Of a DNA stretch of 64,000 bases, positions 62,752-64,000 are shown piece by piece. The position numbers were made by a program, and so were the translations under genes. The notes beneath the pieces were generated by a model, which worked only from the letters and a program-made list of their open reading frames with translations, searched no databases and was not told where the DNA came from. This stretch comes from Methanoculleus bourgensis MS2 (lineage in GTDB: Archaea > Halobacteriota > Methanomicrobia > Methanomicrobiales > Methanoculleaceae), in assembly GCF_000304355.2 (NCBI RefSeq), contig NC_018227.2, positions 2,418,001 through 2,482,000 on the forward strand. Reading direction: 5' to 3'. Every line of letters begins with the position of its first letter. Position 1 is the first letter of the stretch.

Positions 62752-64000
62752 TTACACCCCGCCCATCTTGATAGATTCGGAGACGATTCGCCTGAGTTCC
62801 CGCGGATCCGCCCGGCCCCGGGTCTCCTTCATCACCTGGCCAACGAGGAAGTTCAAGGCTCCTTCCTTCCCGCTCCTGTAGTCCTCCACCGCCTGCGGGT
62901 TCGCGCTGATCACCGCCTGGACGAGTGATGTGAACTCGTCCCCCGCGGCCCTGCCGAGTTTCTCACGTTTCACGATCGTGGCCGGCTTCTCGCAGGGCCT
63001 GCCTTCGACGCAGGCATCAAGCATCTCGCGCAGGACCTGGACACCTGCCCGGTCGGTGATGGTGCCTGCCTTGAGGAGTTCAAGGAGTTCTGCGATGTGG
63101 CCCGGCGGGACGGCGGCAATACCCATGTCGCGGTAGTTGAGTTCCCCAAGAAGGGTATCGGCTACCCAGGTGGCGGCGAGGGCTGGGTCGATGTGGGCGA
63201 CCTCCTCATAGAAGTCGGCGAGTTTCGGGTCGCCGGTCAGGGTCCTCGCATGATTGAGCGATACGCCGTACTGCTCCATAAACCGGTTCTTCCGTGCGGT
63301 AGGTAGTTCAGGAAGGTCAATCTCTGCCACCCACGCAGCAACGCGGAGCGGCCTGAGGTCGGGGTCAGGGAAGTAGCGGTAGTCGTGCTCCTCCTCCTTT
63401 CCGCGGGCGGAGGTGGTGATCCCGCGCCCTTCCATGAAGTGCCGGGTCTCCCTTGCTACCTTCAGTCCGCGCCGGAGAAGGTTCCTCTGCCTGGTCACCT
63501 CAAAGGTGAGGGCTTTCTCGACGCCCTTGTAGGAGGAGATGTTCTTGACCTCGACCCGCTCTGAGCCCTCAAGCGAGATGTTTGCATCCACACGCAGGCC
63601 GCCTTCCCGGTCGCCGTCAAAGACCCCCAGGTACTCGAGGACCGTCCGGAGTTTGTTGAGGAACCGGCGTGCCTCCTGCGGGGAGCGCATGTCAGGTTCA
63701 GTGACGATCTCAAGGAGCGGGATACCTGATCTGTTATAGTCGACGAGCGAGTACTTCGAGGCGCCGGTGACGTGGACCAGTCTTCCGGGGTCCTCCTCGA
63801 GGTGCACCCGGGTGATCCGGATGATCTTCTCGTGCCCCTCGTCGTCCTCGATCTCGACGGTCCCCTCTACCGCGAGCGGTTTGTCGTGCTGGGTGATCTG
63901 GTAGGCCTTCGCAAGGTCAGGATAGAAGTAGTTCTTTCTGGCGAACTCAGACTCTTCGAGCACCCTCATGTCGAGGGCTTTTGCCACCCGGAGGCCGTAC
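62752..64000 (-). CDS. gatB: Aspartyl/glutamyl-tRNA amidotransferase subunit B (3' part; runs off the window)
   Basis: Open at the window edge; about 415 C-terminal residues are seen (YGLRVAKALDMRVLEES onward). With GatA and GatC it turns Glu-tRNA-Gln and Asp-tRNA-Asn into the correct amides. Family blocks: ARKNYFYPDLAKAYQITQHDKPLA, HLEEDPGRLVHV, DYNRSGIPLLEIVTEPDMRSP and VKNISSYKGVEKALTFEVTRQ; the C-terminal YqeY-like tail follows. First seen gene of the topA group. Confidence 0.95.
   Translation of the reverse strand, partial: YGLRVAKALDMRVLEESEFARKNYFYPDLAKAYQITQHDKPLAVEGTVEIEDDEGHEKIIRITRVHLEEDPGRLVHVTGASKYSLVDYNRSGIPLLEIVTEPDMRSPQEARRFLNKLRTVLEYLGVFDGDREGGLRVDANISLEGSERVEVKNISSYKGVEKALTFEVTRQRNLLRRGLKVARETRHFMEGRGITTSARGKEEEHDYRYFPDPDLRPLRVAAWVAEIDLPELPTARKNRFMEQYGVSLNHARTLTGDPKLADFYEEVAHIDPALAATWVADTLLGELNYRDMGIAAVPPGHIAELLELLKAGTITDRAGVQVLREMLDACVEGRPCEKPATIVKREKLGRAAGDEFTSLVQAVISANPQAVEDYRSGKEGALNFLVGQVMKETRGRADPRELRRIVSESIKMGGV

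Overview
This window looks like chromosome of a GC-rich methanogenic euryarchaeon. The order Methanomicrobiales, probably a Methanoculleus-like organism, is my inference. The support is archaeal TATA boxes close to start codons, a geranylgeranylglyceryl-phosphate synthase, an archaeal ThrRS with its own N-terminal domain, archaeal-type DnaG, a GatB-type amidotransferase subunit, hydrogenase maturation genes (hypC-hypA-hypE plus a maturation protease), a RimK-type ligase resembling MptN, and a small protein resembling DUF1894, a family known from methanogens. Nothing marks a plasmid or provirus.

Layout. 0.2-11 kb: purH; a duplicated DUF4013 membrane gene, one copy truncated; a citramalate synthase-ilvB-ilvN operon for isoleucine and branched-chain amino acids; and two sodium-coupled transporters, one with a 35-aa accessory peptide. 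11-20 kb: an N-formylglutamate amidohydrolase-like protein, RecQ, a PspC protein, a DegT aminotransferase facing a FemAB/GNAT-like protein, a UPF0316 protein and a KefB-type antiporter. 20-30 kb: hydrogenase maturation protease, RimK-type ligase, a UPF0058 gene split by an ISH3-like insertion sequence, dnaG, a GNAT-DUF2156-pyrC operon and hypC-hypA-hypE. 30-39 kb: a methyltransferase, two tandem paralogous exported proteins, msrB, a lipoprotein, an iron-sulfur flavoprotein and a HEAT-repeat protein of about 1,160 residues. 40-48 kb: a GalT-like enzyme facing a GT4 glycosyltransferase, a frameshifted Mut7-C protein overlapping amrS, pyrH, tRNA-Pro, nth, a nitroreductase and the DUF1894 protein. 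47-55 kb: a DUF47-PiT phosphate operon, an 888-residue fusion of a PP-loop reductase to a cysteine desulfurase, fdhD, a second antiporter and a rubrerythrin-like protein. 56-64 kb: thrS, and gatB-topA-GGGP synthase-trmJ-dcd packed in one direction.

The most unusual content is intergenic. At least three families of short, non-coding, terminal-inverted-repeat elements (called A, B and C here) fill the long gaps at 2.2-3.0, 11.9-12.1, 28.2-28.4, 39.1-39.85, 52.1-52.3 and 55.6-55.8 kb. A and B are joined end to end at shared CTAG tetranucleotides. A carries a hairpin core of GCGAAG-type repeats, and C contains a reversed, degenerate A. An intact ISH3-like element (1,318 bp, 5-bp target duplication) splits a UPF0058 gene, and removing it restores the reading frame exactly.

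The best candidate for new biochemistry is the fusion protein at 49.3-52.0 kb. It joins a zinc ribbon, a PUA-like segment, a PP-loop domain with the CC...CxxC iron-sulfur signature of APS reductases, and a SufS-type desulfurase.
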